Source of the DNA: Streptomyces cadmiisoli
GTDB lineage: Bacteria; Actinomycetota; Actinomycetes; Streptomycetales; Streptomycetaceae
Assembly: GCF_003261055.1 (NCBI RefSeq)
Contig: NZ_CP030074.1
Location: 62,001 to 126,000, forward strand
Length of the DNA stretch: 64,000 nt
Direction of reading: 5' to 3'
In this document: in pieces, positions 7,114 through 15,633 of the stretch
Numbering within the stretch: position 1 is the stretch's first letter
Layout: every line of letters begins with the position of its first letter
Translations under genes and position numbers: made by a program
Notes under the pieces: model-generated
Told to the model about the DNA's origin: nothing
Databases searched by the model: none
The model's input: only the letters and a program-made list of their open reading frames with translations

Positions 7114-9327
7114 ATGCGTGGTGTTGCGGACGACGGCGCCTCACCGCCGTCCGGGCGGGCGGAGCTGGACCGGCTGCTGGGTCTCACCGTGCGTGACGCG
7201 GGCGCGCACGCGGCAGCCCTCTTCCTGCTCACACCCGACAGGAAGGCGCTGCGTCTGGAGGTCACCGCGGGGATCCCGGCGGAGTACCTGACACCCTGGC
7301 TGGGCATCGGCCTGACCAGCCACGTTCCGGTGGCTGAGGCGGCGCGGGAGCGGCGGCTGCTGTGGTTCAGCCGCACCGAGGAACTCGCCCGGCGCTACCC
7401 GCGCACGGCGATCGCCCTGCCCTACGACTACGCGATGGCCGCGGCGCCGATCCTCACCGGCATCACGGTCTGGGGCACGCTGCTGCTGCTCTGGCCTTCC
7501 GCCGACACCGCCGGGCCCATCGGCACGAACCCCCGGCGGGTCGACAGCGCCTGCCGGCGCATCGGATGGCTGCTGCGGGACGCCACCGCCGCGGGCCGGC
7601 CGGTGACCGCCGCGGCGCTCCCGCGCACACTGCCCTGGCTGCCGGCCCGCGAGCGGGAGCCCGCCGAGGCTCTGGCCGCCGCGGACTACGTCGAACGCCT
7701 GCCGGAGGGCAGCTGCTCCCTCGACCTCAGCGGCAGAATCACCTTCATCAGCGCTACCGCCGCCGACCTGCTGGGCCGCAGCGTCACCGATCTGATCGGC
7801 CGCCGTCCCTGGCAAGCGGTGTCGTGGAGCGACGAGAACACCTTCGAGGACCGCCACCGCGCGGCCGTCGTCAGCCGGCAGCCCGGGTCCTTCACCAGCC
7901 TGATCCCGCCGGACCGGTGGCTGGCGTTCGATCTGTACCCCGACCCGTCCGGGGTGAGCGTCCGTATCACGCCGACCGATCCTGTGCCCGCCCCACCGGG
8001 GGTGCCGGCCGAGGCCAGAGTGCCGCGTGGCGGTCCCGTGCGCGTGGGCGAGCTGCACCAGGTCGTACACCTCGCTGCGGCCCTCTCCGAGGCCGTCGGC
8101 ATGTGCGATGTGGTCGAGCTGGTCGCGACCGACATCCTGCCGGCCTTCGACGCGCAGACCCTGGCCCTGTTCGAGGCCGAGGAGGGCAGACTGCGCGTCG
8201 TCGGATGCCGCGGCCACAACCCGCGGCCGCTGGAGCTCGTCGACGGAGCGGCGCTGACCACCCCGACCCCCGAGGCGGAGGTCCTCGCCGGCGGTGTGCC
8301 GACTTTCTACGCCAGTGCCGAGGAGCTGGCGCTGGCCCACCCGCGCGCCGTGCTGCCGGAGGGGCTGCACGCGTGGGCGTTTCTGCCGCTGGTCGCGTCC
8401 GGGCGGCCGGTGGGTATGTGTGTGCTCGCCTTCGACCGGCCCCATGCCTTCCCGGACAGCCAGCGCATCATCCTGACGGCTCTCGCCGGTCTGATCGCGC
8501 AGGCGCTGGAACGCGCCCGCCTGTACGACACGAGCAAGGAACTCGCCCAGGCGCTGCAGGCGGCGCTGCTGCCCGACTCGCTGCCGGATCTTCCGGGGCT
8601 GGACGTGGCGGCCCGCTATCTGCCCAGCGTCCGCGGCATGGACATCGGCGGCGACTTCTACGACCTGGTCCGCGTGGACGACACCACCGCCGCCGCCGTC
8701 ATCGGCGACGTCCAGGGCCACAACGTCACCGCCGCCGCGCTGATGGGCCGCACCCGTCCCGCTCTGCGCAGCCACGCCGCCACCGGGGCCACACCGGCCC
8801 AGGCCCTCGCCCAGGCCAACCGCCAGCTCGTCGACATGGACTCGGACCGCTTCGTCAGCTGCCTGTGCGCCCAGCTCGACCTCGCCCACGGCCGGGCCGT
8901 CCTGGCCACCGCAGGCCACCCACCGCCGATCCTGCGCCACCCGGACGGACACACCGAGGTCCTGCGCCTGCCGCCCGGGCTGCTGCTCGGCATCGACCGC
9001 GACGCGGACTACCCCACTACCGAGATCACGCTGGAGAGCGGCACCGTCCTCGCCCTGTACACCGACGGACTCGTCGAGACCCCCGGCGTCGACCTCGACG
9101 ACTCCATGGACGGCCTCGCCACCCGGCTCGCACAGGCCCCGCCCCAGCCCATGGACCGGCTCGCCACCGACCTGATCGACCACGCGAAACGCACGGGACC
9201 CCGCACGGACGACATCGCGCTGCTGCTGATGCGGCTGGTCGTGGCGGGACAGGTCCTGCCGACACGCGGGTGCGGGGCGGTGGCCGAGAGGCCGCGCGGT
9301 GGTGCGTCGACGCACAGGCCGTGTTGA
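7114..9327 (+). CDS. GAF-PAS-GAF-PP2C (SpoIIE/RsbU-type) serine phosphatase
   Basis: 737 residues. An N-terminal GAF-like domain (about 10-150), a PAS domain (about 185-280, containing TFISATAADLLGRS), a second GAF (about 315-475) and a C-terminal PPM phosphatase (about 485-715). Metal-binding motifs are intact: GGDFYDL, GDVQGHN, YTDGLVE and TDDIALLL. In Streptomyces many such enzymes dephosphorylate anti-anti-sigma factors in partner-switching cascades; the sensors would tune this to small molecules or redox. No kinase or anti-anti-sigma gene lies nearby, so the partner is encoded elsewhere. ATG follows TACGGT-N6 with only a weak GGTGG, so it may be leaderless. Confidence 0.93.
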   Translation: MRGVADDGASPPSGRAELDRLLGLTVRDAGAHAAALFLLTPDRKALRLEVTAGIPAEYLTPWLGIGLTSHVPVAEAARERRLLWFSRTEELARRYPRTAIALPYDYAMAAAPILTGITVWGTLLLLWPSADTAGPIGTNPRRVDSACRRIGWLLRDATAAGRPVTAAALPRTLPWLPAREREPAEALAAADYVERLPEGSCSLDLSGRITFISATAADLLGRSVTDLIGRRPWQAVSWSDENTFEDRHRAAVVSRQPGSFTSLIPPDRWLAFDLYPDPSGVSVRITPTDPVPAPPGVPAEARVPRGGPVRVGELHQVVHLAAALSEAVGMCDVVELVATDILPAFDAQTLALFEAEEGRLRVVGCRGHNPRPLELVDGAALTTPTPEAEVLAGGVPTFYASAEELALAHPRAVLPEGLHAWAFLPLVASGRPVGMCVLAFDRPHAFPDSQRIILTALAGLIAQALERARLYDTSKELAQALQAALLPDSLPDLPGLDVAARYLPSVRGMDIGGDFYDLVRVDDTTAAAVIGDVQGHNVTAAALMGRTRPALRSHAATGATPAQALAQANRQLVDMDSDRFVSCLCAQLDLAHGRAVLATAGHPPPILRHPDGHTEVLRLPPGLLLGIDRDADYPTTEITLESGTVLALYTDGLVETPGVDLDDSMDGLATRLAQAPPQPMDRLATDLIDHAKRTGPRTDDIALLLMRLVVAGQVLPTRGCGAVAERPRGGASTHRPC

Positions 9328-9349
9328 CCCGGTGTGACAGCATGGTCAC

Positions 9350-10516
9350 GTGGTGAACAGAGGGCAGTGGGCGACGGACGCGGAAGACCCTGCACCGGCC
9401 AACGCTGCCGGCCCGCCCGGCGACGGTGGGGCCGCGGACGCGCTGACGGTGGGCGCGGAGGAGGAGTACCTGCTGGTCGATCCGGTCACCCGGGCGGTGA
9501 GCCCGGAGGCCGGCAAGGTGGTGGCGGCAGCGTCGGCGGAGCTGGGCGACCTCGTCACCACGGAGATCACGCGGTACCAGGTCGAGGTGCGCACCGACCC
9601 CCATACGAGCCTCGCCGATTTCGCCGCGCAGATCCGCTCGCTGCGGAGCGCGGTGTCGCGGGCCGCGGCGGACAACGGCCTCGCCGTCGTCTCCAGCGGC
9701 ACACCCGTGCTCGAACATCCGCTGCCGCCGCCCGTGACGGACGGACGGCGATACGCCCGCAGCGTCGCGAGGTTCGGCGCGCTCGACGACGAGCAGAGCG
9801 TCTGCGCCTGCCATCTGCACGTGGCCATGCCCGACCTGGACACCGCGCTGAAGGTCAGCAACCACATCCGGTGCTGGCTGCCGGTCGTCGTCGCGCTGTC
9901 GGCCAACTCGCCTTTCTGGCAGGGGCGCGACACCCGGTACGCGAGCTGGCGCACCATGACATGGGCCCGCTGGCCCGCGGCCGGTCCTCCTCCGCACTTC
10001 GCGTCACGCGCCCATTTCGAGGACCTGGTCGCCGATCTGATCGACTCCGAGACCGTGCTGGACCGGGGCGGGCTGTACTGGGACATCAGGCCCTCCCACC
10101 ATGTGCCCACGCTGGAGATCAGGGCCGCGGACGCCGCCGCCACCACCGAGGACCTCGTGCTGCTCGCGGCGGTCGTCAGGGCGCTGGTGGCGATGGCGCT
10201 GACCGACGTGGCGGCCGGCGTCCAGCCCGCGCGGCCCGACGCGGAGACACTGCGTTCGGCTTGCTGGCGTGCCGCCCGTGACGGCCTGACCGGCCGGGGC
10301 CTCGACCTAGGTTCCCGGCGCCTGACGCCCATGACGGCGCTCGTCGACCGGCTGCTCGCCCACATCCGGCCCGCGCTGGAGCGGCACGGCGACCTGCACA
10401 CCGTCACCGCCGGCTGGAAGCGGCTGCGCGCCCTCGGCAACGGAGCGGTCCGCCAGCGTACGGCCGGACGGCGCTCACCCGTTGATGCCGTGGACCACCT
10501 GATCCGCGAATTCTGA
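9350..10516 (+). CDS. YbdK-type carboxylate-amine ligase (glutamate-cysteine ligase family 2)
   Basis: A 388-residue ATP-dependent ligase of the GCS2 fold. TVGAEEEYLLVD (about 33-44) is the family's start with the metal-binding Glu residues. CACHLHVAMPD near residue 145 carries the conserved HxH segment, and WDIRPSHHVPTLEIRAAD near residue 243 the late acidic and Arg motif. Members join glutamate to cysteine or make related amides; the YbdK subgroup is often of unsettled substrate. It starts only 22 bases after the phosphatase stop and may be cotranscribed. Two GTG codons (9350, 9353) compete as start; no ribosome site decides. Confidence 0.9.
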   Translation: MVNRGQWATDAEDPAPANAAGPPGDGGAADALTVGAEEEYLLVDPVTRAVSPEAGKVVAAASAELGDLVTTEITRYQVEVRTDPHTSLADFAAQIRSLRSAVSRAAADNGLAVVSSGTPVLEHPLPPPVTDGRRYARSVARFGALDDEQSVCACHLHVAMPDLDTALKVSNHIRCWLPVVVALSANSPFWQGRDTRYASWRTMTWARWPAAGPPPHFASRAHFEDLVADLIDSETVLDRGGLYWDIRPSHHVPTLEIRAADAAATTEDLVLLAAVVRALVAMALTDVAAGVQPARPDAETLRSACWRAARDGLTGRGLDLGSRRLTPMTALVDRLLAHIRPALERHGDLHTVTAGWKRLRALGNGAVRQRTAGRRSPVDAVDHLIREF

Positions 10517-10525
10517 CTCGCGGCA

Positions 10526-10565
10526 CGCGTCCCGGCCGCGGAAAGCGGCCGGCTCACGGGACGCG
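10526..10565. terminator. hairpin between convergent genes
   Basis: CCGGCCGC-GGAAA-GCGGCCGG (10532-10552) is a perfect 8-bp hairpin. An outer CGCGTCCC/GGGACGCG pair (10526-10533 and 10558-10565) extends or competes with it. It lies between the convergent ligase and SDR genes, with no U-tract, as is common in Streptomyces. Confidence 0.6.
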
Positions 10566-10602
10566 ACCGGCTCGCCGGGCGGCGTCGCGACTTGAGCCGT
10601 AG

Positions 10603-11394
10603 TCAGGCGCCGAGGGCGCGTCCCGCGGTGGCCAGGACGACGCGGCGCGGCGCGAACCGGGTGGCCAGCGAGGACAGGAGGTTGCTCAGCCCGGCCACCG
10701 TGCTCGGCGGAGTGCTGCGGCGTTCCAGGGCGCGACGGGTCGCCGTGACCACCTGGGCGGGGGTCGACATGCGCCCGACCGCGGCCTCCTGCGTGCCGAC
10801 GACGTCGAAGAACTCGGTGCTGACCGGCCCCGGCGACACCGCCAGCACACGGAGCGAGGAGTGGCGGGTCTCGTAGGCGAGTGCTTCGGTCAGGCTCAGG
10901 ACGAACGCCTTGGTGGCGCCGTAGACGGCCATCGCCGGGGTGGGCTGGTAGGCGGCGGTGCTCGCCACCGTCACCAGGGCGCCCCGCCCGTCGGCCGCCA
11001 GGTCGGGCAGGAAGGTGCGCGTCAGGTCGGCGACGGCGCCGACGTTGACCTGGATCATGCGGGTGATCTCGTCCGGGTCCTGCTCCAGGAAGGCGCCGTG
11101 GCTTCCGAATCCGGCGTTGTTGATCAGCGTCTGCACGGTGATGCCGCGCTGCTGGAGTTCCGTCCGCAGAGCTGATCCGGCGCCCGGCCGGGCGAGGTCG
11201 GCGGCGAGCGGCGTGGCGGTGACGCCGTACGTCCGCTCCAGGGTGTCGGCCAGCGCGGTGAGCCGGTCGAGGCGCCGGGCGACGAGCACCACGTCGGCGC
11301 CGCGTTCGGCCCACTGGCGGGCGAACTCCTCACCCAGGCCCGCGCTGGCGCCGGTGATGAGGGCCGTGGTTCCCCGGTAGGACATGCTGGTCAT
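10603..11394 (-). CDS. SDR family oxidoreductase
   Basis: 263 residues, a classical short-chain dehydrogenase. TALITGASAGLGEEFARQ is the TGxxxGxG nucleotide site, NNAGFGSHG the NNAG motif, and VYGATKAF the catalytic YxxxK with a Ser about 13 residues before. The N-terminal Arg pair after the second strand (VARRLD) favours NADP(H). ATG at 11394 is chosen because GGAG sits 9 bases upstream; earlier starts would run through the operator. It diverges from a tetR gene with an operator-like repeat between, so induction by a TetR ligand is likely. Substrate unknown. Confidence 0.92.
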   Translation of the reverse strand: MTSMSYRGTTALITGASAGLGEEFARQWAERGADVVLVARRLDRLTALADTLERTYGVTATPLAADLARPGAGSALRTELQQRGITVQTLINNAGFGSHGAFLEQDPDEITRMIQVNVGAVADLTRTFLPDLAADGRGALVTVASTAAYQPTPAMAVYGATKAFVLSLTEALAYETRHSSLRVLAVSPGPVSTEFFDVVGTQEAAVGRMSTPAQVVTATRRALERRSTPPSTVAGLSNLLSSLATRFAPRRVVLATAGRALGA

Positions 11395-11435
11395 GGTCGG
11401 GTACTCCGCTTCTCGGCCGGAAAGTACGACATAAT

Positions 11436-11459
11436 CAATGTTGGCATCCGCCAGCATTG
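11436..11459. promoter_or_regulatory. candidate TetR operator
   Basis: CAATGTTGGC-ATCC-GCCAGCATTG is a 10+10 inverted repeat with a single mismatch. It is centred between the divergent SDR and tetR starts (42 bases from the former, 33 from the latter). Its length fits a TetR dimer site that would repress both genes. Confidence 0.65.
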
Positions 11460-11491
11460 TAGTCAACTGACAACATCGGGAGGGGATCGCC

Positions 11492-12085
11492 GTGGCCGAC
11501 GGCTCCTACCATCACGGCAACCTCAGGGCCGCCCTGCTGGAACGGGCCGAGGCCGTGCTCGCGGAGTCCGGGCCCGTCGCGCTCTCCCTTCGCGGGCTCG
11601 CCCGCGACCTCGGTGTCAGCCACGCCGCACCGACCCGGCACTTCCGCGACCGGCAGGCCCTGCTGGACGCCCTCGCGGTCGACGGTTTCACCGAGTTCAA
11701 CCGGCGGCTGCGGGAGGCCGCGGAGGGACCGGGCGATGTGGAGCAGCGCCTGAAGGCCCTCGGCAGGGCGTACTTGGGCTTCGCCGTCGAGCGGAACGCG
11801 CTGCTGACGCTGATGTTCACCGCCAAGCACGACGACCGCTCCGGGGCAGAACTGCGCGAGCTCGGCCATCAGTCGCTGGAGACCACGTCCCGGCTGCTCG
11901 CCGAGGCGCAGCAGGCCGGCGTCATACGCCCCGGCGACCCGGTCCGCCTGGCCCAGGTCGCCTTCTCCACCGTGCACGGACTGGCCGTCCTCGCCGTCGG
12001 CGGCCTCCTGGACGACACCCCGCTCGCGGACGCCACGGATCTGGCCCTGGAGATCCTGCTGACGGGACTGCGCCCGCAGGGCTGA
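11492..12085 (+). CDS. TetR/AcrR family regulator
   Basis: 197 residues. The N-terminal helix-turn-helix reads LSLRGLARDLGVSHAAPTRHFRDRQALLDALA (about 30-60), the canonical TetR DNA-binding unit with the H-F-x-x-R-x-x-L ending. The C-terminal half is helical and resembles the WHG (TetR_C_33-like) ligand-binding domain. GGGAGGGG precedes the GTG start by 7 bases. It likely represses itself and the divergent SDR gene through the repeat at 11436-11459. Confidence 0.93.
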   Translation: MADGSYHHGNLRAALLERAEAVLAESGPVALSLRGLARDLGVSHAAPTRHFRDRQALLDALAVDGFTEFNRRLREAAEGPGDVEQRLKALGRAYLGFAVERNALLTLMFTAKHDDRSGAELRELGHQSLETTSRLLAEAQQAGVIRPGDPVRLAQVAFSTVHGLAVLAVGGLLDDTPLADATDLALEILLTGLRPQG

Positions 12086-12159
12086 CGGAGGCGGTCAGCG
12101 AGCGGTACGACGCCGCCGCGGCGCGGGCCTGGTTCCGCTGCCGGAAAATCCGTTGCGGC

Positions 12160-12176
12160 CCGGTGGCGGCCACCGG
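12160..12176. repeat. inverted repeat before GNAT gene
   Basis: CCGGTGGC-G-GCCACCGG, a perfect 8+8 repeat 12 bases before the GNAT start and 75 bases after tetR. It could act as an operator; as a hairpin its one-base loop is poor. Function undecided. Confidence 0.4.
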
Positions 12177-12187
12177 ACAGTGGCCCC

Positions 12188-13150
12188 ATGACCACCTACG
12201 CCAGCCCGCCGTCCGGCATGACCGTGCGCCCGGCCACCCTCGACGACGCGGCAGCGGTGTGTGCGCTGCTCAATGAGGTCGATGTGCTCGAAGTCGGCCG
12301 CGCCGACACCGAACTGGCCGATGTCCAGGCCGACTTGCGGCATCCGGAGGTGGACCTGGAGCGGGACTCGTGGCTGTTGTACTCCGGCGACCGGCTCGTC
12401 GGGTACGGGCTGCTGTGGGACGACTCCGGCGGTGAGCGCATCGACATGGACCACTACGCGCTGCCGGACCGGCCCGACGGCGCCCTGCACCTGTTCGACC
12501 TGATGGAGGCCCGCGCCGTGGACGTGGCGGCGGCCAACTCGGCGGCACGGGCCGTGGTGCACCTGCATCTCAACACCGCGCCCACGACCGACCTGAAGGC
12601 CCTGCAGGCCAGGGGCTGGCGCACGGTCCGCCGCTACAACGTCCTGGCCAGGCCCCTCTCCCCGGCGGACGCCCTGCCGACGCCGCCGCCCGGTGTGACG
12701 CTGCGCCCCTGCGATTCCGAACCCGACCGCAGACGCGTCCACGCCCTGCTGCAGGAGTCCTTCGCCGACCACTTCGACTTCCAGCCGCGGACGTACGAGC
12801 AGTGGCTGGACGACATCGACGGCAAGAACGCCGACTGGTCGCTGGTCTGGATCGCCCATGTCGACGGCCTCGGCGACGCGGCGGTGCTGCGCACCCGCAA
12901 CGACCGTTCCGCCATGGCCTGGATAGCCCACCTCGGAGTGCTGCGGCAGGCCCGGGGCCGGGGTCTGGGCAGCCACCTGCTGCGTCACGCGTTCGGCCAC
13001 TACGCGACACTGGGCCGCGACCGGATCGGCCTCGGCGTGGACACCGACAACAGCAGCAACGCCCTCGCCCTGTACGAACGGCACGGCATGACGCTCGACT
13101 TCGCCGTCGACACATGGGAGTTGATCCGCCCGGTCCCGGCGAGGATGTGA
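12188..13150 (+). CDS. tandem GNAT-fold acetyltransferase
   Basis: 320 residues with two GNAT-like halves, as in mycothiol synthase relatives. The N-terminal half (about 10-150) begins MTVRPATLDD but lacks a clear acetyl-CoA loop. The C-terminal half (about 170-310) has LGVLRQARGRGLGSHLLRHAF, the Q/RxxGxG/A acetyl-CoA pyrophosphate loop, then ALALYERHGM, the usual end helix. The acceptor amine cannot be read. The stop overlaps the GTG of the next gene (GTGA), so the acetyltransferase and the hydrolase are made together. Confidence 0.88.
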   Translation: MTTYASPPSGMTVRPATLDDAAAVCALLNEVDVLEVGRADTELADVQADLRHPEVDLERDSWLLYSGDRLVGYGLLWDDSGGERIDMDHYALPDRPDGALHLFDLMEARAVDVAAANSAARAVVHLHLNTAPTTDLKALQARGWRTVRRYNVLARPLSPADALPTPPPGVTLRPCDSEPDRRRVHALLQESFADHFDFQPRTYEQWLDDIDGKNADWSLVWIAHVDGLGDAAVLRTRNDRSAMAWIAHLGVLRQARGRGLGSHLLRHAFGHYATLGRDRIGLGVDTDNSSNALALYERHGMTLDFAVDTWELIRPVPARM

Positions 13151-14097
13151 GCGAGAGGGCGGCGAGCGAAGGCGGGATGGCCGGGGACATGGGCGCCACT
13201 GGATACACGACGGCCGAGTTCGGGGCGGTGAGTGTGCTCGTCGGGGCCCGGCAGGGTGCCTATCCGTACGGCAACTCACTGCACGTACGGGGCACGACGG
13301 CGTCGTTGGTCGTCGATCCGTCGCTCTCCCTCGTCGAGGCGGCGCCGCCCGCCGATCTGGTCCTGGTCAGTCACGCGCACGAGGACCACATCGCCGGACT
13401 CGGACGCTACGACGTGCCGGTCCAGGTCCACACGGCCGACCTGGCGGCGCTGCGCTCCCGTGACGTCATGGTGTCCGGGATCGGACTTCCGTCCGACGTG
13501 GTGGCCGAGGTCGACACGATGATGCGGGACCAGTTCCATGTGCGGGGGCGCCCGGACGCGACCGGCTTCGAGGACGGCGCCGTGTTCGACCTCGGCGGGC
13601 GCACCGTCACCGTCGTCCACCTGCCCGGCCACACGGCGGGCCACAGCGGCTTCCTGATCGAGCCTGACGGCTTCTTCTTCGTCGCGGACATCGACCTGAC
13701 GTCGTTCGGCCCGTACTACGGCGACCTCGGCAGCGATCTCGAGGACTTCGAGGCGTCGATGCGCCGGTGCCGGGAGATCGACGCGCGCTGGTACGGCACC
13801 TCCCATCAGAAGGGCGTGATCGAAGGCGCCGCGGAGTTCGGGCGCCGCCTCGACGCGTTCGCCGGGGTCGTGGAGCGGCGGGAGGCGGCACTGCTCGCGT
13901 TCCTCGGTGAGCCGCGGACGGTCGAGGAGATCGCCGGGCACCGGCTGGTGTACCGGCCGCACGTCCAGGGCCCGCATGTGATGCCCGTGGAGCGGAGAAC
14001 GGCGATGCTGCATCTGGAGCGGCTGATGGGCGCGGGGACGGTTGTGGAGGTCGAGCACGGGCGGCCGGGGCAGGGGCGGCGATACCGCGCGAGGTGA
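13147..14097 (+). CDS. metallo-beta-lactamase-fold hydrolase
   Basis: 316 residues. SHAHEDHIAG near residue 80 is the HxHxDH zinc motif, HTAGHSG supplies the third His and VADIDLT the bridging Asp; the fold is complete, with a helical C-terminal extension (about 240-316) that resembles the winged-helix tail of some thioester or glyoxalase II-like hydrolases. GTG at 13147 overlaps the upstream stop; ATG at 13177 is an alternative. Substrate not predictable: hydrolysis of a thioester, lactone or phosphodiester are all possible. Confidence 0.87.
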   Translation: MSERAASEGGMAGDMGATGYTTAEFGAVSVLVGARQGAYPYGNSLHVRGTTASLVVDPSLSLVEAAPPADLVLVSHAHEDHIAGLGRYDVPVQVHTADLAALRSRDVMVSGIGLPSDVVAEVDTMMRDQFHVRGRPDATGFEDGAVFDLGGRTVTVVHLPGHTAGHSGFLIEPDGFFFVADIDLTSFGPYYGDLGSDLEDFEASMRRCREIDARWYGTSHQKGVIEGAAEFGRRLDAFAGVVERREAALLAFLGEPRTVEEIAGHRLVYRPHVQGPHVMPVERRTAMLHLERLMGAGTVVEVEHGRPGQGRRYRAR

Positions 14098-14102
14098 ACC
14101 CC

Positions 14103-14136
14103 GTCGTGCCGGATGCGTTGCCGTACCCGGCACGAC
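14103..14136. terminator. hairpin between convergent genes
   Basis: GTCGTGCCGG (14103-14112) pairs perfectly with CCGGCACGAC (14127-14136) around a 14-base loop, placed between the hydrolase stop and the end of the oxygenase gene. Confidence 0.65.
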
Positions 14137-14148
14137 AGGCGTGCGGGG

Positions 14149-15534
14149 TCACCGGGCGGTGGTCGGCCTCCCCTCGTCCGCCACCCAGCTGCCGTGGATG
14201 CCCGCGGGGACCCGCCGGGGCATCTCGACACTGGCCACGCGGGTCAGGTCGCCGGCGTCGAGGACCAGCAGTTCGGACCCCTGGGTCATGCCGTGGGACA
14301 CCATCGACAGCAGCCAGCCGGCGTCCTCCTCACCGTCGCCACCGCGCGCGGGTACGAAGATCGCCTCCCCCGGTGACGTGCCCGGCCCCGTGCCGAAGGA
14401 CCGCGAGGTGCCCGCGACGGTGTCGTACTTCAGGATCGCGTGCTCGGCGACGGTGTAGAGGTAGCGGCTGCGACGGCCCGTCAGATCGTCGTTGACGGTG
14501 GGCAGTTCGACGTACCGGTCGTCGAGGGCCTGTTCGCTGACCGTGCCCGTGGCGGGATCCAGCCGCCAGCGGTGCACCCGTCCGCCCTGGGTCTCCCCCA
14601 GCAGCCATCCGGTGGTGGCCGGCGGATGCTCGACATGGCCTCCCATCGCCTGCCACATGCGGTGGTACGCCTCGTGGGAGTAGCGCACCGCCTCCAGCAC
14701 GACCCCTCCGGCCGCGTCCTCGTGGGCGTTGCCGACGTGGAAGACGTAACAGGGGTCGACATCGAACCAGCGCACGTCGCCCGTGCCGTCGCGGCGCATC
14801 AGCCCCAGCCGGGCGCCGTGGTCGTCGTCCCAGCGCATCGGCATGCTCCGGCCGACCAGCCGGGGCTCGAAGACGACGGGCAGATCGAGCCAGACGACGT
14901 GGTTCTCGGTGATGGCGAAGTCGTGCATCATCAGGCCCGCCGGGACCGGTATCTCCCGGCTCTCCACGAGTTCACCCGTGGCCGACAGGCGGTGATAGGT
15001 GACGTACGGGGGCGTGGGGCCGTAGCCGAAGAAGAGGAGTTCACCGGTGACCGGGTCCTCCTTGGGGTGGGCGGTCATCGCGGTGGTGAGCCGTCCGCCG
15101 AAGTCGCACGGGCCGACGGTCTCCAGCTCGGCGGTGACTTCGTACGGCAGGCCGCTCTCGACCAGGGCGAGGAGTTTGTCGGCGTGCGCGATGACATGGG
15201 TGTTGGCGTTCACCGCGGTGCGGTCGACGGTGCCGTCGGCGCGTAGATACGGGGCGCCCGCGAGCTTGTTGGTGCGCACCCAGCGGTTGCGGTACCACTC
15301 GGCGCGGCCGTCGCGCAGCCGGACACCGTGCAGCATCCCGTGGCCGACGAACAGGTGGCCGGGGTCCTCGCCGGGGCGGGGATTGGGGCCGTTGCGCAGG
15401 TAGCGGCCGTTCAGGTCGGGCGGCAGGGTGCCGGTGACCTTCAGGTCGAAGCCGTCTGTCTCGTCGGACACCGGGGCGTAGTGCCCGAGGAGGTAGGGCT
15501 TGCTCGGTCCGGTGCTGTGGTCGGTGGGCTTCAT
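14149..15534 (-). CDS. carotenoid cleavage oxygenase (RPE65/lignostilbene dioxygenase family)
   Basis: 461 residues. GRYLRNGPNPRP near residue 43 is the family hallmark. The four iron-binding His are in expected contexts: TAHPK (about 158), MMHDFAIT (about 207), VFHVGNAHE (about 272) and GIHGSW (about 449). These non-haem iron enzymes split C=C bonds of carotenoids, apocarotenoids or stilbenes with O2. No carotenoid biosynthesis genes are close. The upstream exporter gene is on the same strand 99 bases away, so the pair may share the PadR-controlled promoter. A second family member lies at 47725-49158. Confidence 0.93.
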   Translation of the reverse strand: MKPTDHSTGPSKPYLLGHYAPVSDETDGFDLKVTGTLPPDLNGRYLRNGPNPRPGEDPGHLFVGHGMLHGVRLRDGRAEWYRNRWVRTNKLAGAPYLRADGTVDRTAVNANTHVIAHADKLLALVESGLPYEVTAELETVGPCDFGGRLTTAMTAHPKEDPVTGELLFFGYGPTPPYVTYHRLSATGELVESREIPVPAGLMMHDFAITENHVVWLDLPVVFEPRLVGRSMPMRWDDDHGARLGLMRRDGTGDVRWFDVDPCYVFHVGNAHEDAAGGVVLEAVRYSHEAYHRMWQAMGGHVEHPPATTGWLLGETQGGRVHRWRLDPATGTVSEQALDDRYVELPTVNDDLTGRRSRYLYTVAEHAILKYDTVAGTSRSFGTGPGTSPGEAIFVPARGGDGEEDAGWLLSMVSHGMTQGSELLVLDAGDLTRVASVEMPRRVPAGIHGSWVADEGRPTTAR

Positions 15535-15592
15535 GGTTCCTCCTGTTCGGGGGTGTTCGTCGGGGTCGTGCGGGTCGACGGTCGCGCGGGTG

Positions 15593-15606
15593 GGTTCGCG
15601 CGAACC
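15593..15606. repeat. 14-bp palindrome between exporter and oxygenase
   Basis: GGTTCGCGCGAACC, a perfect palindrome in the 99-base gap between the exporter stop and the oxygenase start. It may be a hairpin that tunes the downstream gene or a protein site. Confidence 0.35.
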
Positions 15607-15633
15607 GGGACGTCGGCGGGGTGGCGGGCTGTG

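Noticed and set aside
7141..9315. 724-codon open frame antisense to the PP2C phosphatase gene
   Set aside because: It mirrors the phosphatase codon pattern (Gln, Val, Asp, Gly-rich), has no domain motif, and the plus-strand protein has complete GAF, PAS and PP2C signatures.
13276..14133. Minus-strand frame antisense to the metallo-beta-lactamase-fold gene
   Set aside because: No motifs; the plus-strand frame has the zinc-binding HxHxDH site and coupling to the GNAT gene.
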